The notes: generated by a model not told the origin, from the letters alone. Positions 16,057 through 25,200 are shown, numbered from the stretch's first letter. The stretch: 64,000 bases of DNA from Acuticoccus mangrovi (GCF_016411865.1 NZ_JAEKJA010000012.1:1-64000), one strand, 5' to 3'. Numbers and translations: made by a program.

Positions 16057-17432
16057 GGCACCGGATCCGGAACCCGACCCGCGGCGCCGATCGAGACGTA
16101 GATCGCCGCCGCCGTTCGGATGCCGTCGCGAAAGCAGGCGATCTTCAGATTCTCGTCGGGCGCGTGGTTCGCCTCGTCGGCATTGGCGAAGGGGACGAGG
16201 AAGGTCGGCAGCCCGAGAACGCTCTGAAACGCGGCCGTCGGCAGCGTGGCGCCGAGCATCGGCTGAAGGAGCGGCTCGGCCCCCCGCGCCCGAACGATCG
16301 CCTCGCGCAGCGCCCCGGCCCACGGATGGTCGAGCGGCGTCCGGGCGACCGGGGTGCCCTGTCCGCGCACCACCTCGACGTCCTCGGCGTGGCGAGCGAC
16401 ATGGCGCTCCAGGCAGGCGAAGACGTGCTCCGGCTCCATCCCGGCCACGAGGCGGATGTCGCACTTGGCGATGGCTTGCGCCGGGATCACCGCCTTGCTG
16501 CCGCGCCCGGCGTAGCCGCCGGAGATGCCGTTGATCGTCAGCGTGGGATGGAACATCAGCCGGTCCGCGAAGGGGCGGTCCTTCGGCTGATCGAGGTGCG
16601 TCAGGCCAAGCTCGCGCTGCACGGCCTCCACGTCGACGGGGAAGATGTCGGCCGCGGCGCGCTCGGCGGGCGCAGGCGGCTCCACCCCGTCCAACAGGCC
16701 CTCGACGGTGAGGCGACCGTCGCGGTCCCGCATGCTCGCCAGGGCATGCACCAGCGCCCACGCCGCGTTGGGCATCACCCCACCGAAGAGGCCGGAATGC
16801 GCATCGCGCCGCGCGGTCTTCGCGTGCAGCTCGAAGGAGAGGAATCCGCGGTTGCCGAAGCAGATCACCGACGCCCCGCTCTCGTGCAGCGGACCGTCGG
16901 AGATGACGACGAGATCGGCACCGAGGGCGTCGGCGTGCGTCTTGAGGAACGGCCTGAGGTTGGGACTGCCCACCTCCTCTTCGCCTTCGAGGAGGAAGAG
17001 CACGTTGCACGGCAGCCGGCCATGCGTCTCGCGCAGCGCCTCCAGCGCGAGGATGTGGGCGAAGTGCTGGCCCTTGTTGTCGCCGGCGCCGCGGGCGTAG
17101 AGCCTGCCGTCGCGCACCTGCGGGCTGAACGGCGGCGACGTCCACGCCTCGACCGGCTCGGGCGGCTGCACGTCGTAGTGGCCGTAGACGAGCACAGTGG
17201 GCCCGTCGACCCGCGGGCTCTTGCCGAGCACCATCGGGTAGCCCGCGGTGGGGATGAGCTCGACCTCCATCCCCAGGCGGTCCACCAGATGGCCGGCGGC
17301 GAGGCGGGCCGCCTCCCCCATCCCGACATTCTGGGCGCTGATGCTCGGCTGGCGCAGATAGTCGATGAGAAGCTCGAGGTGCGCCTCGAAGCGCTCGTCC
17401 AAGCGGGCGAACACGTCGTCGAGATCGCTCAT
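16035..17432 (-). CDS. M20-family metallopeptidase / amidohydrolase (dipeptidase type)
   Basis: 465 residues from ATG 17432, with AAGGGGA about 8 bases upstream. Zinc-site residues are visible: GHYDVQ (His85, Asp87), GAGDNKG (Asp118) and GEEEVGS (Glu151-153), followed by the inserted dimerisation domain with KAVIPAQAIAKCDIR. This is the PepV/CPG2-like dipeptidase branch. It is downstream of the dihydropyrimidinase gene on the same strand. A dihydropyrimidinase leaves an N-carbamoyl or amide product and M20 enzymes often cleave such amides, so a two-step ring-opening and deacylation is a reasonable reading. The convergent 3' end overlaps the metallo-beta-lactamase gene. Confidence 0.92.
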   Translation of the reverse strand: MSDLDDVFARLDERFEAHLELLIDYLRQPSISAQNVGMGEAARLAAGHLVDRLGMEVELIPTAGYPMVLGKSPRVDGPTVLVYGHYDVQPPEPVEAWTSPPFSPQVRDGRLYARGAGDNKGQHFAHILALEALRETHGRLPCNVLFLLEGEEEVGSPNLRPFLKTHADALGADLVVISDGPLHESGASVICFGNRGFLSFELHAKTARRDAHSGLFGGVMPNAAWALVHALASMRDRDGRLTVEGLLDGVEPPAPAERAAADIFPVDVEAVQRELGLTHLDQPKDRPFADRLMFHPTLTINGISGGYAGRGSKAVIPAQAIAKCDIRLVAGMEPEHVFACLERHVARHAEDVEVVRGQGTPVARTPLDHPWAGALREAIVRARGAEPLLQPMLGATLPTAAFQSVLGLPTFLVPFANADEANHAPDENLKIACFRDGIRTAAAIYVSIGAAGRVPDPVPQASRQV

Positions 17433-17517
17433 GCGGCAGTCCCCTTGGCTGTTGGTCGAAACGATGCGGCGGCCGGGCGGGTCCGGCAGGCCTGCCGCAT
17501 GGCGTGCGGCCGTCGGA

Positions 17518-18981
17518 TCAGCGCAGGACGGCGCCGAAGTTGCGCGCCGGGTCGAACTCCGGCGAGGGCCGGCCCAGCGGCATCGCCGCCTCGCCTGCCG
17601 CACGCGCGAGGAAGCGGCCGGACCCCGCCGCAGCAAGAAGCCTGCCATCGTCGACGACGACCTCGCCGCGCCGCACGGTGGTGACCGGCCAGCCTCGCAC
17701 CGTCCGTCCCGCATAGGGCGTGTAGCGGGCCCCGTCGTGAACGCTCTCGTCGGCGAAGGTGATCTCCTTGTCGGCGTCCCAGATCGCGATGTCGGCGTCG
17801 GCGCCGGGCGCGATCGTGCCCTTCTGCGGGGCGAGCCCGTAGAGCCGCGCCGGTTCCGACGCGGTCCAGCGCACGAAGTCGGTGAGGCGGAACCGGCCCG
17901 AGGCGACCATCGCGTCGAAGAGGAGCGGGAGCCGCGCCTCGATGCCGGGCATCCCCGAGACGATCTCCTTGAAGTTGGGCGTGGGGCTGAAACGCAGCTT
18001 GCCCGTGTCGTCGAAGGCGTAGGGGGAATGGTCGGATGAGATCAGCTGCAGATCGCCTTGGGCGAGGGCAGCCCAGAGCGCATCCCCGTCCGCCGCCTCG
18101 CGGCCGGGGGGCGAATAGACGAACTTCGCCGCCTCGTTGCCGGGCCGATCCATGTCGCCGCGGGTGAGGAAGAGATATTGGGGACAGGTCTCGGCGTAGA
18201 CCTTGAGCCCCCTGCCCCGCGCCTGGCGCACGATCGCCGCTCCCTCGGCGGTGGAGACGTGGTAGAGCATCACCGGCTGGTCGACGAGCTCGGCGAGCGC
18301 GATCAACCGCTGAAAGGCCTCCGCCTCCGCCGCCCGCGCGTGGGCGACGCCGTGATAGCGGGCGTGGGTGTAGCCGCGATCGAGCAGGCGGCGGGTCAGC
18401 CACTCGATCATGCCGTGGTTCTCGGCGTGCGCCATCACCAGGGCGCCGAGCTCGCGCGCCGTCTCCAGAACGTCGAGGATCTGGAGATCGTCGAGCTTCA
18501 CGCGATCGTAGGTCATGAAGAGCTTCAGCGAGCTGTGGCCGGCCGCGACCAGCTCGGGCAGCTCACCCTTCAAGACCTCCTCGGTGGGGTCGGCGAGGAT
18601 GAGGTGGAAGGCGTAGTCGGTCACCGCGCCGGCGCGCGCGAGGGCGTGATAGGCGTCCGCGTTGCGCGCGACGCTCTCGCCGCGCCCCTGCGCCACGAAC
18701 GAGATCGTCGTCGTCGTGCCGCCCATCAGCGCGGCCTTGGTCGCGGTCTCGAAGGTGTCGGAGCAGACGAAGCCGCCGGACGACATCTGCTCGATGTGGG
18801 TGTGGCTGTCGACGCCGCCCGGCAGGACGAAGCGGCCCCTGGCGTCGATCTCGGTCCGACCGCGACCGAGACCGCTGCCGATCGCGGCGATCGTGCCGCC
18901 GGAGACGGCGACGTCGGCGGCGAAGACGTCCGACGCGGTGGCGACGGTGCCGCCGCGGATGACAAGGTCGTAGTCGGTCAC
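17518..18981 (-). CDS. Dihydropyrimidinase / D-hydantoinase family cyclic amidohydrolase
   Basis: 487 residues with every expected binuclear-metal ligand: His60 and His62 in DSHTH, Lys153 in SLKLFMTYD (the carbamylated lysine), His185 in MAHAENHG, His240 in YHVST and Asp316 in SSDHSPY. This is the spacing of true hydantoinases, so it should be catalytically competent. GTG start at 18981. It hydrolyses a cyclic amide, imide or ureide ring. It is flanked by the GntR gene upstream (21 bases) and an M20 hydrolase downstream (85 bases), and faces the importer operon across the GntR gene. The exact ring substrate is not evident. Confidence 0.94.
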   Translation of the reverse strand: MTDYDLVIRGGTVATASDVFAADVAVSGGTIAAIGSGLGRGRTEIDARGRFVLPGGVDSHTHIEQMSSGGFVCSDTFETATKAALMGGTTTTISFVAQGRGESVARNADAYHALARAGAVTDYAFHLILADPTEEVLKGELPELVAAGHSSLKLFMTYDRVKLDDLQILDVLETARELGALVMAHAENHGMIEWLTRRLLDRGYTHARYHGVAHARAAEAEAFQRLIALAELVDQPVMLYHVSTAEGAAIVRQARGRGLKVYAETCPQYLFLTRGDMDRPGNEAAKFVYSPPGREAADGDALWAALAQGDLQLISSDHSPYAFDDTGKLRFSPTPNFKEIVSGMPGIEARLPLLFDAMVASGRFRLTDFVRWTASEPARLYGLAPQKGTIAPGADADIAIWDADKEITFADESVHDGARYTPYAGRTVRGWPVTTVRRGEVVVDDGRLLAAAGSGRFLARAAGEAAMPLGRPSPEFDPARNFGAVLR

Positions 18982-19002
18982 TCAAGTGTTCCGTTCATTG
19001 TC

Positions 19003-19743
19003 TCATTTGGAGGCGCCGAAGCCCACGAGCTTGGCGCGTTCGGGGTCGCGCATCAGCGAATCGAGGATGCGCCGGGTCGTCTCGTCGGTCTCCTGCCGGC
19101 AGAGCTGCACGGCGCGGTCGCAGTCGCGCGCCTCGAGAGCCTTGACGAGATCGAGATGGGTGCTCTCCAGCTCGGTCGCGGGCCACGCGACGATGCCGAA
19201 ATTGAACAGCCGCTCGCTCTCGTCGAGGATCCGCGTCAGCATCGCGACGAGGCGCGTGTTGTGCGTGATCTTGGCGACCGCGAGGTGGAAGGCGCGGTTG
19301 ATGGCGATCCGCTCCGGTCCGCCCTTGAGGTGCCCGTCGGGGACGACCGCGTAGGCCTCGAGCGAGGCGATCGCGGCATCGTCGGCATTCTCCACGATCA
19401 TCCGCACGATGCCGCTTTCGAGGACGAAGCGTGCCTCGCTGAGATCGCGCAGATCGGCGAGGTTGATGGGCGTGACGTGATAGCTGCGCCCGTTGGAGGG
19501 CGACACGAGCCCTTCCTGGCGCAGTCGCGAGAGCGCGTCGCGCACCGGGGTGGGGCTGACGTCGTACTCGCGGGCGAGACCGGCCTCGGAAACCGCGCTT
19601 CCGGGCGGCAGCTCGCAGGAGATGATGCGCTTCTTCAGCTCAAGATAGATCTGCTCCCATCGCGCCTTGTGTCCCCCGCCGCCCGCCTGCTTGCGCGAGC
19701 CCGATTTCGATCCGGCCACCTGATCACCCGTCATTTGTCGCAT
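19003..19743 (-). CDS. GntR-family regulator, FCD subfamily
   Basis: 246 residues. The N-terminal winged helix-turn-helix is around residues 28-95 (VSPTPVRDALSRLRQEGLV is the recognition segment), then an all-helical FCD effector domain with the metal-binding pattern D...H...H, partly visible in AFHLAVAKITHNTRLV. Start ATG 19743 or the in-frame ATG 19734. It sits in the centre of a bidirectional cluster, with hydantoinase/M20 on one side and the ABC importer, P450 and deacetylase on the other. Repeated sequences in the 122-base gap upstream are good operator candidates, so it probably represses both arms until a pathway metabolite binds. Confidence 0.93.
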   Translation of the reverse strand: MRQMTGDQVAGSKSGSRKQAGGGGHKARWEQIYLELKKRIISCELPPGSAVSEAGLAREYDVSPTPVRDALSRLRQEGLVSPSNGRSYHVTPINLADLRDLSEARFVLESGIVRMIVENADDAAIASLEAYAVVPDGHLKGGPERIAINRAFHLAVAKITHNTRLVAMLTRILDESERLFNFGIVAWPATELESTHLDLVKALEARDCDRAVQLCRQETDETTRRILDSLMRDPERAKLVGFGASK

Positions 19744-19765
19744 TCATTTTTTATTCGCTGTAGCG

Positions 19766-19804
19766 TTGACGTCAATACACTGTAGTGATTACCGTAGTGA
19801 TCAC
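19766..19804. promoter_or_regulatory. Candidate GntR operator array
   Basis: In a short AT-rich gap between the GntR gene and the binding-protein gene there are: a perfect 10-base palindrome TTGACGTCAA at 19766-19775; two direct repeats GTAGTGATTAC (19782-19792) and GTAGTGATCAC (19794-19804) with a 12-base period; and the perfect palindrome GTGATCAC at 19797-19804. The dense symmetry at the only promoter region of the cluster is what a FadR/FCD-type regulator would be expected to bind. Confidence 0.55.
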
Positions 19805-19865
19805 AATAGCAATACCCTCGTTTGATACCCGTCAGCCCGCATGGCTGCCAGAATAGGACCACTCT

Positions 19866-21524
19866 ATGAGACAGACGACGGCCCTTTGGTTGGCGAGCTC
19901 CTGCCTCGTTGCCGCCAGCTTGGTTGCAGGGAGCGCCCAGGCGCAGAGCGAAGCCTGCGGCACCACGGGGGGGACGATGATCGTCGCGATGCCGGCGGAC
20001 ATGCTGCGCACCGACCTCACCCTCGCCTCGGACACTCAGGCCTGGTACATCGGCGGCAACGTCATGCAGGGCCTGATGGGCCCGAAGCCGGGCACTCTGT
20101 CGGAGCTCATCCCGGTGCTCGCCGCCGCGCAGCCCGAGCTGTCGGACGACGGCCTCACCTACTCCTTCACCCTGCGCGAGGGCGTGACCTTCCACGACGG
20201 CACGCCCTTCGACGCCGAGGCGGTGAAATATAATTTCGATCGCTGGCTCTCGCTGCCGCCTGAGCTGCAGCCCTATGCGCCCTACACGGCGTCCACCATC
20301 GGCTTCGGCGACGCGTCGATCATCTCCGAGGTGAACGTCACCGGCGACCACACGATCGACATCGTGCTGAAGGAGCCGAACTCCTCCTTCCTCAACTATC
20401 TGGCCCTCGCCGGCTTCACCATCGCGAGCCCGACGGCGCTGAAGGCCGGCGGCGCCGACAACACCGTCACCGACATCACCCAGATCTCCGAGGCCCAGGG
20501 TGGCAAGGGCGCCCTCATCGGCACCGGCCCGTTCAGCTTCAAGGAATGGGTGCGCGGCGACCACACCACCATCGTCAAGAACGACGACTATTGGGACGAG
20601 GCGGGTGTGCCGTGCCTCGACCAGGTGGTGTTCCGCCCGGTGTCGAACCCGGCGACGGTGATGGCGGGCCTCCAGGCCGGCGACATCGACTTCGCCTTCC
20701 AGGTCGGCCCGACGGACGTGCCGATCATCAAGGCCAACAAGAAGATCGACATTGTCGAGCGCGGCGACAGCTGCAACATGTTCGAGCTGGCGCTGAACCA
20801 CGCCCACGCCCCGCTCGACAACCCCGACGTGCGTCGTGCCATCGCCTATGCGGTGAACAAGCAGGCGCTGGTCGACAATTTCTACGCCGGCTACGCCGCT
20901 CCCGCCAACGGCTACCTGCCGCCCGCCTTCCAGTTCGCCAAGGCCCTCGACCTTCCGGGCTACGATCCGGAAAAGGCCAAGGAGATCCTGGCGAAGTCGG
21001 GTCTCACCCCCGAACAGCTGACGGTGGATTTCTGGTACCCGTCCGACGTCGTGCGCCCCTACATGCCGGACCCGTCGGGCATCTTCCAGTCGCTCGCCGC
21101 CGACCTCGAGGCCGTGGGCTTCACGATCAACCCGAAGTCCGACATCTGGGCGCCGAGCTACCTCGACAGCTACGTGCGCGGCACCTATCCGATGTACCTC
21201 ATGGGCACGATCTGCCAGTGGGCGAGCGCGGACAACTTCTTGCTGACGAACTTCTTCGGCTACGTCGACGGCGAGCCGCGCAAGCAGTGGAACTACCGCA
21301 ACGACGACCTGCAGACGACGATGGAAGCCGCCCTCGGCGCCCCCAACGCCGACGAGGCCGCGAAGCTCTGGGGTGAAGCTCAGGACATGCTGGGCGAGGA
21401 CCTGCCCATCATTCCGCTCGTCAACGCCAAACCGCCGGCAGCGGCGCGCAGCGTGGTGCACGGCTTCGTCAGCTCGGGGAACCTCAGAGAGCAGATGAAC
21501 ACGGTCTGGCTCTCGCAGGAATAG
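19866..21524 (+). CDS. Oligopeptide-type ABC transporter substrate-binding protein (SBP family 5)
   Basis: 552 residues. Signal peptide at residues 1-27 with cleavage near AQAQ. The mature protein has the SBP_bac_5 hallmarks YSFTLREGVTFHDGTPFDAE and IGTGPFSFKEW, and NAKPPAAARSVVHGFV near the C-terminus. Three cysteines (SEACGT, VPCLDQ and GDSCNMF) could form a disulphide. It is the first gene of the plus-strand arm and is followed by a strong hairpin. Ligand unknown; the surrounding hydantoinase, deacetylase/imidase-like and P450 genes suggest a cyclic amide, modified peptide or similar compound. Confidence 0.94.
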   Translation: MRQTTALWLASSCLVAASLVAGSAQAQSEACGTTGGTMIVAMPADMLRTDLTLASDTQAWYIGGNVMQGLMGPKPGTLSELIPVLAAAQPELSDDGLTYSFTLREGVTFHDGTPFDAEAVKYNFDRWLSLPPELQPYAPYTASTIGFGDASIISEVNVTGDHTIDIVLKEPNSSFLNYLALAGFTIASPTALKAGGADNTVTDITQISEAQGGKGALIGTGPFSFKEWVRGDHTTIVKNDDYWDEAGVPCLDQVVFRPVSNPATVMAGLQAGDIDFAFQVGPTDVPIIKANKKIDIVERGDSCNMFELALNHAHAPLDNPDVRRAIAYAVNKQALVDNFYAGYAAPANGYLPPAFQFAKALDLPGYDPEKAKEILAKSGLTPEQLTVDFWYPSDVVRPYMPDPSGIFQSLAADLEAVGFTINPKSDIWAPSYLDSYVRGTYPMYLMGTICQWASADNFLLTNFFGYVDGEPRKQWNYRNDDLQTTMEAALGAPNADEAAKLWGEAQDMLGEDLPIIPLVNAKPPAAARSVVHGFVSSGNLREQMNTVWLSQE

Positions 21525-21536
21525 ACCCCATCCATC

Positions 21537-21563
21537 GGCCGGGGCGCATTGCCCGCCCCGGCC
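21537..21563 (+). promoter_or_regulatory. GC-rich hairpin after the binding-protein gene
   Basis: Perfect 10-bp stem GGCCGGGGCG (21537-21546) and CGCCCCGGCC (21554-21563) with a seven-base loop. It begins 12 bases after the binding-protein stop and has no T-tract. It would bury the TTG at 21549, arguing that the next gene starts at ATG 21582/21585. Same arrangement as at 2339, 34351, 40761 and 50659. Confidence 0.7.
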
Positions 21564-21581
21564 CCAACAGTCCCGGAAACT

Positions 21582-22409
21582 ATGATGAACGATCCCACCG
21601 AGATCGTTCCGGGCCGGATCTACCGGCTGGGCGGAACGGTCGCGCTGCACGACAATGTCTCCTGGGTGCCGGCCGGCGTGCGCGGCTACCAGCCGCAGAA
21701 CTGCTACCTCGTCATCGAAGACGAGACCGTCACCCTGATCGACACGGGCATCGCCGCCCATCGCGACCTCATCGTCGAGCAGATGCTCAAGGTGATGCCC
21801 CGCGACAAGCCGCTGACCGTGTTCCTCACCCGGTCGGAATATGACTGCATCGGTGGTCTCGCCGCGATCCAGCAGCACTTTCCCGTGGCCCACCTCCTCG
21901 CCGGCGGGTCGGTCAACCCGTTCGACGGGTTCGCCGGCGTCACCGAGCTCGAGGGCACCTGGGACAGCCGCATCCAGCTCGGCCGCAACCCGGTCGGCGG
22001 CTCCTCGATGGTCGACACCTCCAAGGACCTCGAGACGATCACCCCGGCGCTGCGCCTTCTCGTGACCTTCTGGGTCTATGATCGCGTGTCGAAGACCTTC
22101 TTCTCGTCCGACCTCTTCGGCCACACGGTCACCGCGACGGCCGACGCCAAGCTGACGCTCGACCCCGGCGACCCGGACCCCACCACCCCGGAGAGCCTGC
22201 GCGCCCACATGCTCGCCAAGTTCCACTGGCTCGCGCAGTCGCTGCCCGACGGCGTCCCCGCGCGCGACCTGAAGACGGTTTTTGCCGATCGCGAGATCGA
22301 GAACATCGCGCCCTCGCACGGCCTCGTCCTGCGCGGTAAGGAAGTTATTCAGCGCGACTTCGACCGCATGATCACGCTTCTGGAACATCCCTGGGAGATG
22401 CCCGCATGA
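21582..22409 (+). CDS. Metallo-beta-lactamase-fold protein with a degenerate flavodiiron-type metal motif
   Basis: About 275 residues from ATG 21582. The fold is that of the ODP / flavodiiron beta-lactamase group: NCYLVIEDETVTLIDTG strand pattern, then the place of the H-x-E-x-D-H motif reads R-S-E-Y-D-C (residues 84-89). Glu86 and Asp88 remain, both histidines are gone. A later Asp (SSDLFGH) and a C-terminal His (PSHGLV) are present. Metal binding is therefore doubtful. Its stop overlaps the start of a second, related protein by ATGA, suggesting stoichiometric synthesis and a possible heterodimer. No flavodoxin domain. Function unknown. Confidence 0.8.
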   Translation: MMNDPTEIVPGRIYRLGGTVALHDNVSWVPAGVRGYQPQNCYLVIEDETVTLIDTGIAAHRDLIVEQMLKVMPRDKPLTVFLTRSEYDCIGGLAAIQQHFPVAHLLAGGSVNPFDGFAGVTELEGTWDSRIQLGRNPVGGSSMVDTSKDLETITPALRLLVTFWVYDRVSKTFFSSDLFGHTVTATADAKLTLDPGDPDPTTPESLRAHMLAKFHWLAQSLPDGVPARDLKTVFADREIENIAPSHGLVLRGKEVIQRDFDRMITLLEHPWEMPA

Positions 22410-23278
22410 CGATCGACACCTCCGGACGTCCGCGTCAGATCGCGCCGGGAATTCACCATCTCGGCATCTGCCACGTCTATCTCAACGACGTGCGCTTCCC
22501 GATGGTCGGCGGCAAGCCGATCCACCTCCACCTGTCGAACTACATGATCCTCGGCACCGAGAAGACGCTGCTCATCGACACCGGCGAGCCGGCGGGATGG
22601 GAGGCGCTGTCGGCGCAGATCGACCAAGTGCTCAACGGCCGCGAGCTCAACTATCTCTTCCCGACGCACCCCGAGTTCCTGCACTCGGCCAACCTGACGC
22701 GCATCCTCGACAAGTACCCCGAATGCCGCGTCGTCGGCGACGTGCGCGACTACGAGATGTATTTCCCCGGCTGCACGGATCGGATGGACGCGATGCCGAT
22801 CCGCTCCGAGATCGACCTCGGCGGCGGCTACGAGTTCGTCATCCTCGAAGCGCCCATCAAGGACTTGCCGGCCTCGGTCTGGGGCTACGAGAAGTCGCAG
22901 CAGGCGCTGTTTTGCGCCGACGCCTTCTCGTTCGCCCACATCAACGCCAGCGTGCCGGGCCAGGACATGACCGAGTACCATCTCGCCGACGAGTGCTCGC
23001 TCACCACCGACGAGCTCCCCGGCGGCGTCGGCCAGATCCGCGACAACTCCGCCTTCATCCTGCGTGCGGCGCTCTACTGGCTGCGCTACATCGACCCGAA
23101 CCCGCTGTTCGCCAAGGTGGAGAAGCTCTTCCAGGAGTTCCCGCCGAAGATCGTCGCGCCGGCCCATGGCCACGTGATCATCAACCCGCGCGAGGTGGTG
23201 CCGATCATCGAGGCGGAGATGGAGTCCGTCAGCGGCACCAGCGGCACGATGGCCGACCGCGTGAAGGTCTCGGCCTAA
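22406..23278 (+). CDS. Metallo-beta-lactamase-fold protein, partner of the preceding gene
   Basis: 290 residues, same ODP/flavodiiron-like branch as its neighbour. The metal motif reads H-P-E-F-L-H (His88, Glu90, Leu92, His93), so both histidines and the glutamate are kept but the aspartate is Leu, the mirror image of the upstream protein's losses. Further candidate ligands are the Asp in FCADAFSF and the His pair in PAHGHVI; the mid-domain histidine of flavodiiron enzymes is not obvious. It sits between the binding-protein and permease genes of an importer, which is unusual for this fold. It may hydrolyse or oxidise the imported compound, perhaps with the upstream subunit. Confidence 0.82.
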   Translation: MTIDTSGRPRQIAPGIHHLGICHVYLNDVRFPMVGGKPIHLHLSNYMILGTEKTLLIDTGEPAGWEALSAQIDQVLNGRELNYLFPTHPEFLHSANLTRILDKYPECRVVGDVRDYEMYFPGCTDRMDAMPIRSEIDLGGGYEFVILEAPIKDLPASVWGYEKSQQALFCADAFSFAHINASVPGQDMTEYHLADECSLTTDELPGGVGQIRDNSAFILRAALYWLRYIDPNPLFAKVEKLFQEFPPKIVAPAHGHVIINPREVVPIIEAEMESVSGTSGTMADRVKVSA

Positions 23279-23305
23279 GCGCAACCCGACGGGACAGGAA
23301 CGCCA

Positions 23306-24310
23306 GTGCCCCGCTATATTCTGCGCCGATTGCTGGTCTCGATCCCGGTGCTCTTCGGAGTGACGCTGATCGCCTTCGCCTTCGTCCGGCTCCTGCCGGG
23401 CGATCCGGCGGTCACCATCCTCGGCGAGCGGGCCACCCCGGCGGCGATCGAACGGCTGCGCACCTCGCTCGGCCTCGACCGGCCGATCTGGCAGCAATAT
23501 GCCGAATATATGTCGAACCTCCTGCAAGGGGATCTCGGCAACTCCACCATCACCGCCGCGCCGGTCACCAAGGAGCTCTTCAGCCGCTTCCCCGCCACGC
23601 TGGAGCTCTCCATCTGCGCGCTGTTGATCGGGGTCACGGCGGGCCTCTGGCTCGGGCGCGCGGCAGCCCGGCGGCCCGGCGGCGGCACCGACGGCGGCCT
23701 CACCCTCCTCTCCCTCCTCGGCATCTCGATCCCGATCTTCGTGCTCGGCCCGCTCCTCCAGTACGTGTTCGGCGTGGTGCTCGACTGGCTGCCCACCTCC
23801 GGCCGCATCAACCCGCGCCTCTTCGTCAGCACCCCCACCGGCTTCCTCCTCTGGGACACCGCCTCGCAGGGGGAGTGGGGCGCCTTCCGCGACGTGGTGG
23901 CCCATCTCGTCCTGCCCTCCGTCACCCTGTCGATGATGCCGATGGCGATGGTCGCGCGGATGACGCGCAGCAGCGTCATCGAGGTGCAGCGCGAGGACTA
24001 TGTGCGCACCGCCCGGGCGAAGGGCGTCGTCCCGCCCCGCATCGCGCGCCGTCACGTCATGCGCAACGCCTGGCTGCCGGTCGTCACCGTCATCGGCCTG
24101 CAGGTGGGCGCCCTCCTCGCAGGCACCGTCATCACCGAGACCGTGTTCGGCTGGAACGGGGTCGGCTCCCTGGTGGTCAACGCCATCAACCAGCGGGACT
24201 ATTTCGTCGTGCAGTCGGCCATTCTCGTGTTCGCCGTCATCTTCATCGTGGTGAACCTTCTCGTCGATATCAGCTATGCGCTGCTCGACCCGCGGATCAG
24301 CTACCGATGA
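23306..24310 (+). CDS. ABC transporter permease, DppB/OppB type
   Basis: 334 residues, GTG start at 23306 with GGGACAGGAA upstream. It begins with the DppB signature helix (YILRRLLVSIPVLFGVTL), has LLPGDPA and SLGLDRPIWQQY in the first periplasmic loop and the EAA loop YVRTARAKGVVPPRIARRH near residue 230. Its stop overlaps the next permease start by four bases. Fourth gene of the plus-strand arm. Confidence 0.94.
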   Translation: MPRYILRRLLVSIPVLFGVTLIAFAFVRLLPGDPAVTILGERATPAAIERLRTSLGLDRPIWQQYAEYMSNLLQGDLGNSTITAAPVTKELFSRFPATLELSICALLIGVTAGLWLGRAAARRPGGGTDGGLTLLSLLGISIPIFVLGPLLQYVFGVVLDWLPTSGRINPRLFVSTPTGFLLWDTASQGEWGAFRDVVAHLVLPSVTLSMMPMAMVARMTRSSVIEVQREDYVRTARAKGVVPPRIARRHVMRNAWLPVVTVIGLQVGALLAGTVITETVFGWNGVGSLVVNAINQRDYFVVQSAILVFAVIFIVVNLLVDISYALLDPRISYR

Positions 24311-25197
24311 GCGCCGCCGACACCACCGCGGCGCCCGCCACCCGGGCCCCCTCCAACAGCTACTGGCGTCTGGTGTTCCGCCGGCTGCGGCGCAACCGGC
24401 CGGCAATGGCGGGCCTCGTCTGCCTGGTGGTCGTGATCCTCGCGGCCGTCACCGCCCCGATCATCGCGCCCTACGACCCGATGAAGGTCTCCCTCGCCGA
24501 CGCCTACCAGTCGCCGAACGCGGCGCATCTCATGGGCACCGACAAGCTCGGCCGCGACATCCTCTCCCGCGTTCTCTGGGGCAGCCGCAACAGCCTCAAG
24601 ACCGGCTTCTTCGCCGTGCTGTGGGGGCTCGCCATCGGTGGCGTGCTCGGATCGCTGGCGCTGTGGGGCGGGCGCATCGTCGACGCGGTGGTCATGCGCT
24701 TCACCGACGTCCTCCTCGCCTTCCCCGGCATCCTCCTCGCCATCGGGGTGATCTCCTGGCTCGGGCGGGGCGACGTGCAGATGACCCTCGCCGTCGGCCT
24801 CTCTCTCGCCCCGATCTTCACCCGCCTGCTGCGCGCGAGCCTCCTGTCGCTGCAGGAATCGGACTTCGTGCTCGCGCTGCGTTCGGTGGGCGTGCCGCGA
24901 CGGCAGATCCTCTTCCGCCACATGCTGCCCAACGCGCTGACGCCGCTCATCGTCCAGGCGACGCTGCAGCTCGGCACCACGATCCTCACCGTCGCCGGGC
25001 TCGGCTTCCTCGGCCTCGGCCCGGAAGACCCGCGCATCCCCGAATGGGGGACGATGCTCATCGAGGGCGCGCAGATGATCCAGACCTTCCCCCACCTCGT
25101 CCTCGGTCCGGGGGCGTGCCTCGTCGCGATCGTCGTCAGCGTCAATCTCCTCGGCGACGGGCTGCGGGACGCGCTCGACCCCCGTGTCAGAAGGTGA
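24307..25197 (+). CDS. ABC transporter permease, DppC/OppC type
   Basis: 296 residues from ATG 24307, overlapping the previous stop as ATGA. Contains a first helix after RNRPAMAGL, the family motif MGTDKLGRDILSRVLWG near residue 77, and the EAA loop around LRSVGVPRRQILFRH. Pairs with the 23306-24310 permease to form the membrane channel. Ends three bases before the first ATPase start. Confidence 0.94.
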   Translation: MSAADTTAAPATRAPSNSYWRLVFRRLRRNRPAMAGLVCLVVVILAAVTAPIIAPYDPMKVSLADAYQSPNAAHLMGTDKLGRDILSRVLWGSRNSLKTGFFAVLWGLAIGGVLGSLALWGGRIVDAVVMRFTDVLLAFPGILLAIGVISWLGRGDVQMTLAVGLSLAPIFTRLLRASLLSLQESDFVLALRSVGVPRRQILFRHMLPNALTPLIVQATLQLGTTILTVAGLGFLGLGPEDPRIPEWGTMLIEGAQMIQTFPHLVLGPGACLVAIVVSVNLLGDGLRDALDPRVRR

Positions 25198-25200
25198 CCG

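Noticed and set aside
21549-21581. TTG start for the first metallo-beta-lactamase-fold gene in this arm
   Set aside because: It lies in the loop of a perfect 10-bp hairpin and would add a Pro/Ala stretch not seen in the fold; ATG 21582/21585 is preferred.
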